This document shows, one piece after another, positions 53,508 to 64,000 of a DNA stretch of 64,000 bases. The DNA lies in the NCBI RefSeq assembly GCF_029873635.1, contig NC_080421.1:558001-622000 (forward strand), read 5' to 3'. The position numbers and the translations under genes are program-made. The notes beneath the pieces were generated by a model. The model did no database searches. It was not told the origin of the DNA and saw only the letters and a list, made by a program, of their open reading frames with translations. This DNA is from Malania oleifera (Eukaryota; Streptophyta; Magnoliopsida; Santalales; Ximeniaceae). Position 1 is the first letter of the stretch. Each line of letters opens with the position of its first letter.

Positions 53508-56273
53508 TATAACGCCCCGAACCCATAAACCCGAGGCCGGAGTGTTATACCTGATCATATCCTGATATTCATGATCCATACATACATAGCGGAAAACATA
53601 AACATAATCTTCATATAACATAATACCAAAGTTTACTAATTCTAACTATAATTCATATTAAAATTCATCCATCACCTACATTTCCATAAATCTACATAAC
53701 TCCCAAAACAATTCAATATTTTCACAATCATTCCTTACTCAAGTGCCTTAAAACATAAAGACATAAAACATAAATATTTACATTCCCCAAATTAACATAG
53801 AAATATACTCTTTTCTTTTTCTATTTCCCAATAATGCTATAAAAATATCAAATTCTCAAAGCTTGATCTCGAGGAAATCCTAAAAAAGATAAATTCATAT
53901 TCGGGTGAGACACATCTCAGTAAGAGAAAAAACAATATATTAAAACAGTGTGTGGCCAACATGAATTTGTATATGACATATTATTTAACATTTGAAAATC
54001 GTTAACATAATTTCTAAAATCATTCCCTAAACCTAATCAAACACATGCAAATGTTTAACCTATGAGATTACCCGAGGATAGGGGTGATTACCCGCCCATA
54101 CAAGTAGGTTTCCTCTACCCTAGTACGTTATGCCGCTACTGCCACATCTGTAGCTACTAGTGCACTCGCCTTACTCAGCAAGCTCTTAGGCGAAAGGTAC
54201 GCCTCACCCAATCGTAACATGTTCTACGTACATACATACTTCTAATATCATAATACATCATTCTTTCTATTATTATTCAATCATACACATCTATTCATAT
54301 TCATGATTTAACATTGCATTACATTGCATTTTAAGTGACTCTTTCCCATTTTACATTGTTCACATTTCACATTTCATTTCCATTTCTTTCATTTCCCTTT
54401 TCATTTCATTTCATACCCAACATCTTTCAGCTGTTTTACCCAACATATTTCAGCTGTCATACATTTACCCAACATTTTTCAACTGTCATACATTTACCCA
54501 GCCACTTTTAGCTGTTTTACCCAACATATTTTGTTAGGAATATACGAACAAATTCCCGAAACCTGTGAGAAACAAATAGAGAAAGAATAACGCCAAAGAA
54601 AAATTCAATCACACGCACAAGACAATATTTACGTGGTTCCGCAATTTTGCCTACGTCCACGGAGTTGCAGGGATTTCAATATTATCAGGAAGAAAGTACA
54701 AAGAGTGCGGCGATACAATTCTCTCGCTCTCGCTCTCTCTCGCGGATACAACCACGCGAACCCTAATCACACGAAAGCACCCTTTTTATATGTTGCGCCT
54801 AGGGTTCCGTTCCGAATGGGCTCCAAAAATTTTCCCCGAGGGCGTTGCCCCCGGGCCCCCACGAGTACGGCTTGTACCGCTTAGTCCATGGAGCAAAGGC
54901 TTGGGCCGTGAGGATAGAAATCTCTAATTAAACAGAGGTCAGGTCGTCATCCAAATTAAGACACAACTAGGCTCCACAAAAGCCCAACATATTTCAGCTG
55001 TTTACCCAGCACATTTCAACTGTTTACATGGTTGCATTAATACACACAAGCAGCATATTTCATTTAACATTTTCATACTCAGTTCATTCTCTATATATTA
55101 TGCATCTCATACATATAACATATTTCCACACAGCATTCCTATTTACTCATGCCACACAATTTTAGCAGTAAAATTCATCCATTGCCTGAAAATAAGTCAA
55201 CCCACAATTAACATTCATATACTAGAAAAATATTTCACTTCCATCAGTTCAATTTCACATATACGTATCTAATAAATAGTCCTAAATTTAGTAAAATATA
55301 ATTTAAATGATTGACATTCTAAACTCATACCGAAAAATTTACACGTACATATAAAAAAATTTATTTTTCATTATATTTATAAAAATTCTGATTTAATATA
55401 TATTTTTCTCATTACCTGGTTTCTTGAACTACGCCAACAGGAATTTTGAAAAATACCTACGGTACTCACCCGGACCTTGAATCAAAAATTCTTATCTCCA
55501 ATAAATTATTCCTGAATAAAATATTATTTAAATATTTCCTAGGGCCATAATTCCTAAATAAATAGTAATACCCGCAAATATACCCAAATTGCTAAATTTC
55601 TCAAATCTCATTCTCGCTTTGGAGCAGGACCTAGAAAACCTCAATTGAAAATTTATCCTCATCAAAATGACGGCAATCACGACTAGGGCCACGTGGTGGC
55701 ACCCAATCGCCAATTTAATAGCAGATTTAAAGCAAAATTGAGAAAATGGGAAAAAATTACCTTTCCCTAGGAGTAGGGCCCAAGTTGTTCCCACGAAAAA
55801 TCTGCTCCAATAGAAATGTCGGCGGCGGAACTAGGAATCCAACGGCACCTTCCGTTTCCCCATCCGACGCAAACTCATCGAGAAATTGAGAAAATGAGAG
55901 AGACGGAGACGGAGGTGGCTGGAGCTCGCAGGAACTTGCAGAGAGGGGGGAGGGGGCCGTGAATCCCTTCTGTTCTTCTTCTTCTTTCTTCTTCAGGTAA
56001 CTTTATATATATATATAAAACTTTAACTTATACTTATTTTATATATATATATATATATATATCTTATTTCAATTAGTTTTTTTTTTTAAAAAAAATCCAA
56101 TGCAAAAATGTTTAATTTAATTATTTAATTATTTAATCTATCTTAATTTAATATAATTTCTTTAATTTTAATTTTTTTCCCTTCTTTTTCCCACGCCATT
56201 CCTTTTATTTATTTATTTGTTATTCTATCTTTTTTTTTTATTTCAATCATTTTAATTTTTTTGGGTCTTTACA
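53508..56273 (-). mobile_element. Large solo LTR inside the chromovirus gag, itself interrupted
   Basis: Begins TATAACGCCCCGAA (an altered TGTAACG start) and ends GGGTCTTTACA, flanked by AATAT at 53503-53507 and 56274-56278. Without the nested solo LTR and its duplication it is about 2.3 kb. Layout resembles the S1-S5 LTRs (GGTGAGACACATCTCAGTAAG near 53905, GTGTGTGGCCAACATGA near 53950, AATCTGCTCCAATAG near 55799). It lacks the CGTCGACG palindromes, so it is a sister family. (TA)n tracts lie near 56010 and 56040-56062. Confidence 0.9.
54532..54989. mobile_element. Solo LTR nested inside the solo LTR (ACGTGGTTCG family, copy 2)
   Basis: 458 bp, TGTTAGGAATAT...GCCCAACA, flanked by TATTT at 54527-54531 and 54990-54994. 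It shares TTTACGTGGTTC, CCTACGTCCACGGAGTTG and ACAACTAGGCTCCACAAA with the solo LTR at 9878-10341. Confidence 0.93.
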
Positions 56274-59200
56274 AATATGGCAACCATATACCTGGTTGGG
56301 GATGCTAAATTGTGATGGAGAACTAAAAGGAATGATATTCAGCACAATAAGTGTGTCATTAACACTTGGTAGAGGTTGAAATAGGCATTGAAGACCCAAT
56401 TCTACCCAGAAAATGTAGAATACATAGCACGGTGCAAAGTAATGGAATTGCAACAGACCGACTCAATAAGGAGTTATGTACGAGAATATCAGGTCTTGAT
56501 GTTGGACATTACAGACATGACCGAATCAGACAGGCTATTTCATTTTCTTCAGGGTTTGAAGACATGGCTGAAGAATGAAATGCACTGGCAAGGTGCTAGT
56601 GATCTCTCTTCCACCCTCGCCGCTACTGAATGGTTGGATGATTTTTCAGAGAGTTCTAGGAAGCGAAATTTTCCCATGTCCGCCAATAATGACTCCAGGC
56701 CCAATAAAGTGTATAAGCCCACAAATGAGGGAAGGGGCAAAGAGATAAATAGTTCTTGGAAAGATAAAAGAGCGCCCATGACTAGAGAGTGGAGGGGCAG
56801 ACGAACAAGTGGTGGGAAGCGTCGGTTGCCGATCTCATGTTTCCTTTGCATGGGACCACATTGAGTGGTGGAGTGCCTTGAACGAAAGGCGTTGAATGCT
56901 CTAAAGGCCCTTCGAGGGGAAACCAAAACCCCGACAGCAACCCCAGAAGAAAAACAGAATATGGTGGGAGCATTGAGATTTTTGGGGGCATTAGAGCGCC
57001 AAGTAGTTACTAACAAGTCTCAGGAGAAGGGCTTAATGTACGTTGATATACTTTTGAACGAAAAGAAAATCAAGGCCATGATTGATACAGGGGTCACCCA
57101 TAATTTCATTGCTGATTCAGAAGCCCAATGGTTAGAATTACAAGTAGACAAGGATATGGGGAAGTTGAAAGCAGTGAATTCTCAAGCGTTAACCACTGTG
57201 GGAGTGGCACCTAAAGTAGCCTGCTAAATGGGGTCGTGGTCTGGAATAATTGACTTCACCAGGGCACCCCTCGATGACTTTGTTGTGGTATTGGGGATGG
57301 ATTTTCTTAAAGTGACACGCTCAATGCTGATCCCAGTTACGGATTGTCTTGTGATAATGTAAGATACATCTTGTGCGATTCCCGCAGCCTACAACACTTT
57401 CAATGAGAGGAAGTTGCTTTTAGTCCTCCAATTCAAGAAGGGAGTAAAAAGGGGAGAACCTTCTTTCATGGTTCTACCGGTAGTTTCAGAAAATGAAGAA
57501 ATAGGTGAATATCCGGCTGAAATTAAAGAAGTTTTAGAAGAGTTTAAGGAAGTAATCCCAGAGCAGCTACCTAGGGTTTTACCAACTTGACGACAGATTG
57601 GCCATGAAATTGAGCTTTTGCCAGGGGTAAAACCGCCAGCATATGCCCCTTATCAAAGGGCGCCGCCTGAGTTAGCTGAACTTAGGAGGCAGCTAAATGA
57701 TATAATTGCAGCAGGATTCATCGGCCCATCAAAAGCACCTTTTGGGGCTCCAGTGTTATTCCAGAAGAAACAAGATGAAACTTTGCATTTGTGTGTAGAT
57801 TATCAAGCTCTTAATAAGGTGACGGTTCGTAACAAGTACCTCATTCCGTTGATTGCCGATATTTTTGACCAATTAAGTACAACTAAATATTTCACTAAAC
57901 TGGACTTGAGATTGGGATATCATCAAGTGCGCATTGTAGAGGGAGATGAACCTAAGACCACTTGTGTCACTCGGTATGGAGCATTTGAATTCCTTGTCAT
58001 GCCTTTTTGGGTTAATAAATGCACCTACTACCTTTTGTTCTTTAATGAATCAGGTTTTTCGGGACTACCTGGATTAATTTGTAGTCATTTACTTTGATGA
58101 CATAATGGTTTTCAGTGCATCCTTAGCAGAACATAAAGATCACCTTCGCGGGGTTTTTCAAAAACTCCAAGAAAAGCAGTTATATGTAAAAGGGGAGAAG
58201 TGGGCTTTAGCTCAAAAGCGGATTAAATTCTTGGGGTATATCATTGAAGAGGGCCAGATAGGGATGGATTCAGCAAAAGTACAAACCATCAATGAATGGC
58301 GAGCACATATATCCGTTAGAGAACTGCGATCCTTCTTAAGGCTAGCCAACTACTATCGAAAGTTTATAGAGGGGTATTCTAAAAGAGTTGTATCGTTAAC
58401 AAATTGACTGAGGAAGGGGGTACCATGGGGGTGGTCAGAAGAGTGTCAATCAACATTTATTGATTTAAAGGAAAAGATTGTAGGAGATCCTATGTTAATC
58501 CTTCCTGATGTGACAAAACCATTTGAAGTACAAGCGGATGTTTCAGACTTTGCATTAAGGGAAGTTCTTTTGCAGGAAGAGCATCCAGTTGCTTTTGAAA
58601 GTAGAAAATTATCAAGTGTCGAACAGAACTATACAACATAGGAAAATGAGCTTCTCGCGATGGTACATTGTCTCTGGGTATGAAGGCACTATCTCTTGGG
58701 ATCCAAATTTGTGGTAAAAACCGATAATGTGGTAGTTACTCACTCCTTGTCGCAACCAGGACTGACTTCAAAACAAGCCCGTTGGCAAGAGAAGGTAGCT
58801 GAATTTAATTTTAATTTGGATTTTGAATACAAAGCAGGGAAGACGAATGAAGTGGCTGATGCTTTAAGCAGAAAAACCGAAATTGGCAGCATTGAAACTC
58901 ATAAGTCATTTATCAGCTAGTAGGGTGGCGTTACCTTTGAAAGACCTTATCAGGGAACATTTAAGTACAGACCAGCAAGCATAGACATTAAGTAAAATTG
59001 ATAGAAGAAGGGAAGACACGACAATTTTGGGTAGAAGATGGGCAGATACTGACTAAAGGTAGGAGAGTCTACATGTCCAAAGCTGGAAACTTGAGGAAAA
59101 CCTTACTGAAAGAGTGTCATGATACACTGTGGGCTGGTTATCTCGGATGGCGAAGAACTCATGCATTAATTACACAGGGGTACTATTAGCTGAATATGCA

Positions 59201-60480
59201 AGACGATGTGATGAGTTATACCAAAACTTGCTTGATCTGTTAACAAGATAAGGTAGAAAAAAAGAAGACCTCAGGTTTGTTGGAGCCATTGCTAGTTCCT
59301 GCAAGGCCGTAAGAGAGTGTCTCTTTGGACTTCATTTCCTCATTGCCAAAAGTAAAGGAGTATGACACGATTTTGGTAGTGATTGATCGATTTTCAAGGT
59401 ATGCAACTTTCGTACCAGTCTCAAAGCCATGTTCAGCAGAAAAGACAGTTCAATTATTCTTCAAGCATGTGGTGAAATATTGGGGTGTTCCAGAAAGCCT
59501 AATCAGTGATAGGGATGTTAGCTTCACTAGGGGTTTTTGGAAAGAACTCTTTCGCTTGGTGGGTTCAAACCTTAATCTGTCCACCAGCTACCACCCACAA
59601 ATAGATGGTCAAACCGAACGTTTTAATGGGACGCTGGAAGAATACTTGCGACATTTTGTTAACTCAAATAAGAAGAATTGGGTTCCTTTACTAGACACGG
59701 CACAATTCTGTTTTAACTCTACGAAATCTTCTGCGATTAATAAAAACCCTTTTGAAATTATGACAGGTCAACAACTGACTCTCCCGCACACTCTGGATGG
59801 TCCATACAAAGGAAATGCCCGAAAGCATACCAATTCACAAAGAATTGGTTGCAAAATATCGAAGTCACTCGACCTCAGTTAGAAAAAGCATCGAAGCGCA
59901 TAAAGAAATGGGCTGACAAAAGGAGACGACCACAACAATTTGAAACTAGAGATCTGGTTCTTGTAAAAGTGTTGCCAAAGACATTTCGATTTCTTCGTGG
60001 CAAGGATAAAAGGCTTTTACGCCGTTACAAAGGTCCAATAAAAGTGATTGAGAAGGTGGGGCATGCATCTTATCAGCTTGAACAACCAAAGTGGATGAAA
60101 AGCCACAGATGACCAGTCCATCTCGTGTTTCATGTAAGCAACCTAAAGTCATTCCACACAAATATAGCAAATCCGCACCGACAAAAGATAAGGAGATCAA
60201 CAATATCTAGAAAGCAACCTATAAAAAAGATGTTAAGGAGATCATTGTAGACAGAGTCGTCAATGCAGATGGTTGTCAACAACAACAATATCTGGTTTAG
60301 TGGATGGGGTTGGGAGAAGAAGAGAACTATTGGGAAAAGGCAGAAAACCTTCAACATGTCATACTAAAGATTGAAGATTTTAGAAATTCAAAGACAACGA
60401 CATCAACTTCAACATTAGTAGAGTGAGGAGGCCTTCTACAACACATCGACGAGAACGTCGATAAGATGAGTGAGGGAGGA

Positions 60481-60870
60481 TGTTAGGGAGTGACAATGTA
60501 ATGGAAAAAAAGGGGGAGAGAGATACTGCTATAATTGTATTCTCCAAGGATTTAGAATGAATATATGATTATGTATGTTAACGTTTGTATGGTTATTCTC
60601 TTGGATTGAATAATACAAGTAGTCCTTTTTATTATGGTGTTTTGTTGCCTTGGATTGTGAGATACCTGATTGTTGTAACATTATTTCGTGTGTGTGAATA
60701 TATTGCTCCTGTGATATCATATGATTCCTTGTTTCTCTTGAGTATTGAGACTCACTTGGTGCTCGTGCTTACAAGTTTGAACGTGCGAGATTTAGCTGAC
60801 TCATCGAGGGAGAACTCTCAACGAGTGCCGCACGACCCTTCCTTGAGTTCCATTTTGAGGGTCTGTGACG
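60481..60870 (+). repeat. Chromovirus 3' LTR
   Basis: 390 bp, preceded by the purine tract and followed by the CACAG duplication. Confidence 0.93.
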
Positions 60871-60875
60871 CACAG

Positions 60876-62689
60876 CAACAGCGCCACCCGCAAGGAGTTG
60901 GCCAAAATCCCCCCTTTTGAGCCAAGCCTTCTCAGACTAGTCCTCGATCCTGATCAGGACATTCGTAACATCTTCTTATATTAATTTTTCTAATTTTGGC
61001 TTGAGTACTTTTGTTATATTATTAATAACGATATCCTATATTCATTTTATTATTTCACTTTGTGTGCTTGAGACTACTATGAAAAGTGCAATGGCATGCA
61101 GGATGATGGAGAGTGTAGCATCTTCTGGATCAACTGCTAAGAGATTCCTTAATTAACATGCACGTGGATGTGGCGAGGAAGGAAGTTGCGAGTTCAATGG
61201 GGAAAAATAAATAACTATAATGAGTGAATAACTCTTAATTTTATCAGAATAGCATCCATTGTCCAATCCCCGATATACTTATAATGAATTAAAAAATTTA
61301 TACAAATACATGGTACACGAGTGAGGTAGTTACTGTTGGGAGCAATAAGATAACTTGAAAAGAAATAGTAAGGATTTAAATATTTCTAAATCTGCCAAAA
61401 GAAATAGTACAAAATTGCATAAATTGACAAAAAAAAATCTTATTGTTATTGTACACATACAAATGTGTATATATATACATACATATACACATTTATATAT
61501 AAATTTAGATTGCTTAACCAATAATAGAATGTAATTATCTGTTGATTTTGGACACGAAATGTTGATTTCAAAATTTGTATTTAAATTTAGGACTCCTAAG
61601 GCGAATGCTGGACTGAAACTTCTCCTTATCCCATTTGTACATAAACGCCAATTGGGCCATTTAACAATCTTTCTACCAAGCACTATTCTCTCATTGCTTT
61701 GGCATGCTCCTACAAACAAACTTCTTGGACTACCTTCTCTCATTGCCAACAATTTTTTGCAACTCAAAAAAAAAAAAAAAAAAAAAACCAATACACAAAC
61801 ACACAGGCATACATGATCTCAGCAGGTGCAAGGCACGAGTCCATTTACTATATTCTTCAAAAAAGAAAAAAAGAAAACGAGTCATTTCATAATTCTGACA
61901 GGAGTGAAAAATGTTCTGGATTCACATTACCCTAAAAGCATACACCAAAGTTTAAGAGAATAAGAAAGAGAAGATCTACTTTTCATTTCCATCAATAATG
62001 GCTGAACAATACCAAGAAACGCCGGCAACTTAGTCTCACCATAACGTCCACAAAACTTACAACACCTTCACTCCTACAGCAACTTTTAAGGCACAACTGT
62101 ATGAATGCTGGAGCACAAACGCCTCCATAACACACAAATCATCTCGACCATGGCCGAGGTTTCAGAGCCAGATGGGTAAAAAAATTCCACACATCTACCA
62201 GATCTTTTAAACTCTGGGAATTTCCTCTGTCTTGGCTGTGCTGTGCAACCTGCCAGCTAATTTACCAGGTGAGTTTATAACAGAAAATTTTATTATGATT
62301 GTCAATTTGTAGCATCTAGTTGAACAATTTCCAGCAGTCTTTCTTAAAATAATAAAAAATAAAAAATAAATTGTTCATATCAGACCAAATTCCTGTGAAC
62401 ATGTTGTCAATTTATAATAGAAAGATGGAATTTGCCCACACCCCCCTGCACTATACTGTACGAAACCTCATCATATACTATGTTACTTGGTTTCGCCATT
62501 GAGTTGGTAAGAAAGGTTGGTGGGATGAGGCACAATATGTAATTAAAATAAAAATAACGTGATTTAAGACATGAATACATCGAGAAAATAGAGAAGACTA
62601 AGAACAATATCATGAGACGAGGAAGGATGCACAAAAAAAAAACAGCTAGTGAAGCTAAACTTGGAGAGGGTAGAGCATGCAGCAAAATT
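60876..62689. other. Spacer without recognised genes
   Basis: AT-rich with a poly-A run of 22 at 61766-61787 and TA/TG-rich sequence near 61450-61510. About 61920-62280 has more balanced composition and could be an untranslated exon or gene relic, but nothing was recognised on either strand. Confidence 0.5.
61766..61787. repeat. Poly-A tract
   Basis: 22 A residues after CTTTTTTGCAACTC-like sequence. It could be the tail of a retroposed sequence, but no duplication was found to support that. Confidence 0.9.
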
Positions 62690-64000
62690 GCATACTACAC
62701 TGGACATTAAGATGGGAAGAAATACAAACTTGCTAGGGCTAGAGGAGTAGACATTTAAGTAATATCAAATGCATAAAAATTAAAAAGTGAGGACAGTATT
62801 GTGTTTGTTAAAAAAGATACAAAAGAAAGAAGAAAAATGCATTTTAGTGAGCTAATTACTAAAGAAGGCCTGACGTTGCTATTGACAAGGAGAAGGCTAC
62901 AATTTTGATATACATTCACAAAATTAGAATACATGAAGCTAGGGAACTAGTACACGAAGTTAAATAAGCATAAAAAATATTTTAAAAAATGAAAAGGCTA
63001 CACAACCAGACGGCATCCTAACTGAAGTTTGAAAAAGTTTTATGAGATAATGGGGTTATATGGCTGGCTACTCAATTTAACAAAATTATAAGATATATAA
63101 AAAGCAGAGTGCACCTATATATAAAATATAAAAATAGAATTATTTAAAATTTTAGTAACTATTGTGGATAAACATAAGACATATAATGAAACTTCGAATG
63201 AGAGTGGTTGAACAAAGACTAAGATTAAAAATGAGGTTTTCAAATAAATCAATTCAATTTTATGCCTGAAAGACTAACCACTGAAGTTATATTTACTAAA
63301 GAGATTAATAGAAAAGTTCAGTGACAAGAAAATTTGCAAAAATATTTGTTGAAGTTTGATATACATTGTTGGCCCACAACCTAAGCTTTTAGATTAAGTG
63401 CTAATATAATGTGGTACCAGAGCTAGGTTGTAGAGGTCTTAGGTTCTAGTCTTGTTGCCCATGATTATTATCTGGTGTTTAAACATTATTGTATTCCCTG
63501 TAATAGGTGTTATTTATCATTTGTTTCTCTCTCCATGTGCTATCAGGCTGCACGTGCGGGGGAGTGTTGAGGCTCAATGAATATTGTTGGCCCACAACCT
63601 AACTGCTTAAGCTTTTAGGTGAAGTAGTAATATAACAGTATTCATTGACCTAGAGAAAGCTTAGGGTTCCAAGAGAAGTTCTATCATCGGCTTAAGAAAA
63701 GAAAGAAGTAGATTGTAGGTATATGTATCAAAATATGTCATTACGGATGTCTCTAATGGATTAATGATTGGTGTTGGTAATGCACATGGAGAATGTAGGC
63801 TCATTCACAAATAGGTGTATATCAAAGGTCTACTGAGTCCTATATTTTTACTCAATAATATATGAACTTACAAGACATCTAAACGAGTAAATGGCATTAG
63901 TGTATTTTATTTGTGACTGATATTGTCTTAATGAATGAAACTAGACACAGAACAAACTACATGTTAGAATATGAAGAGAGGTTTTAAAATATATATATTT
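62690..64000 (+). mobile_element. Decayed LINE of the RTE-like plant type, running off the window end
   Basis: On the plus strand, scattered frames spell reverse-transcriptase pieces: ATQPDGILTEV (near 62998-63030, motif 1, cf. GPDGIPIEVW), GYMAGYSI and QNYK further on, FIDLEKA (near 63640-63660, motif 3), GLLSPYLF (near 63825-63850, motif 4) and a worn active-site region (CDxYCLNE) near 63915. The order and spacing match RTE-type LINEs common in plants. Stops and frame changes are frequent; this is a dead copy. A TRIM interrupts it at 63347-63637. Confidence 0.72.
63347..63637 (+). mobile_element. TRIM copy inside the RTE-type LINE
   Basis: Terminal repeats (63347-63411 and about 63566-63637) share TGTTGA, ATTGTTGGCCCACAACCTAA and GCTTTTAG. 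The interior starts with a primer site (GTGGTACCAGAGCTAG, near 63411-63426) and ends with a purine tract (GCGGGGGAG, 63557-63565). Flanks are ATATT and GTATT, a nearly intact 5-bp duplication. At 291 bp with no coding it is a textbook TRIM. Confidence 0.85.

Larger units (their letters stand above)
52364..60870 (+). mobile_element. Ty3-gypsy chromovirus with nested LTR insertions
   Basis: LTRs 52364-52752 and 60481-60870 (389/390 bp) are flanked by CACAG at 52359-52363 and 60871-60875. Then follow a primer site (GTTGGTATCAGAG, 52753-52765), gag (about 52780-53507 and 56274-56960), protease (near 57010-57120), reverse transcriptase (about 57580-58390), RNase H (about 58480-58920), integrase (about 58990-59900) and a C-terminal chromodomain-like segment (about 60230-60360). 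The purine tract AGTGAGGGAGGA precedes the right LTR. It is broken by several lesions besides the nested insert at 53508-56273. LTR divergence of about 10 percent by eye points to an age of several million years. Confidence 0.93.

Noticed and set aside
61559-61816. ORF ending in a poly-A run, possible retroposed gene
   Set aside because: The protein is not recognised, there is no target duplication, and the C-terminus is just the poly-A tract.
1-64000. Organellar or rRNA insertions
   Set aside because: Nothing resembling chloroplast, mitochondrial or rRNA sequence was recognised while reading either strand.

Overview
The window is nuclear DNA of a flowering plant, most likely a eudicot and probably woody. 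It carries AT-rich intergenic DNA, GT-AG spliced genes with long introns, an alpha-expansin gene and a plastid-targeted nuclear gene. It also carries plant-type LINEs, Ty1-copia and Ty3-gypsy/chromovirus elements, TRIMs, Au-type SINE remnants and hAT DNA transposons. No organellar, bacterial or rRNA sequence was seen. Three host genes are well or fairly supported: an expansin (12720-13803, +, three exons), a small Ser/Gln-rich protein of unknown role (27762-28403, +), and a four-exon plastid-protein gene spread over 17 kb (31551-48679, +). A 91-codon ORF at 10942-11217 is a weaker candidate.

Layout. 1-5.5 kb: a decayed L1-type LINE on the minus strand, cut by a non-autonomous hAT element (614-1936, perfect 8-bp target duplication) that carries a captured 60S ribosomal protein L27 sequence. 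5.5-6.3 kb: GC-rich imperfect tandem duplication. 6.4-10.4 kb: a copia fragment abutting a TRIM that itself holds a solo LTR. 10.5-15 kb: TRIM relic, small ORF, expansin gene. 15-25 kb: a nest of at least five related ~2-kb gypsy-like LTRs in both orientations, several rich in the palindrome TCGTCGACGA. 25-31.5 kb: mostly AT-rich spacer around the small gene, with an array of tandem and inverted repeats near 30.2-31.3 kb.

31.5-48.7 kb: the plastid-protein gene. Its introns are inflated by a copia element bounded by 645-bp LTRs (intron 1), by three back-to-back non-autonomous or eroded LTR elements (intron 2), and by two Au-SINE pieces (intron 3). 49.1-52.2 kb: a broken gypsy element with a TRIM inside one LTR. 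52.4-60.9 kb: a chromovirus with a three-level nest (chromovirus > solo LTR > solo LTR), each level with a matching 5-bp target duplication. 60.9-64 kb: spacer, then a decayed second LINE carrying another TRIM.

The genes do not form a pathway. The strongest story is how mobile DNA built this locus: gene-fragment capture by a hAT element, repeated nesting, intron growth without loss of the exons' reading frame, and small LTR elements that use the same primer-site type as full elements beside them. All coordinates and junctions were read by eye; family names rest on recalled motifs, not searches.
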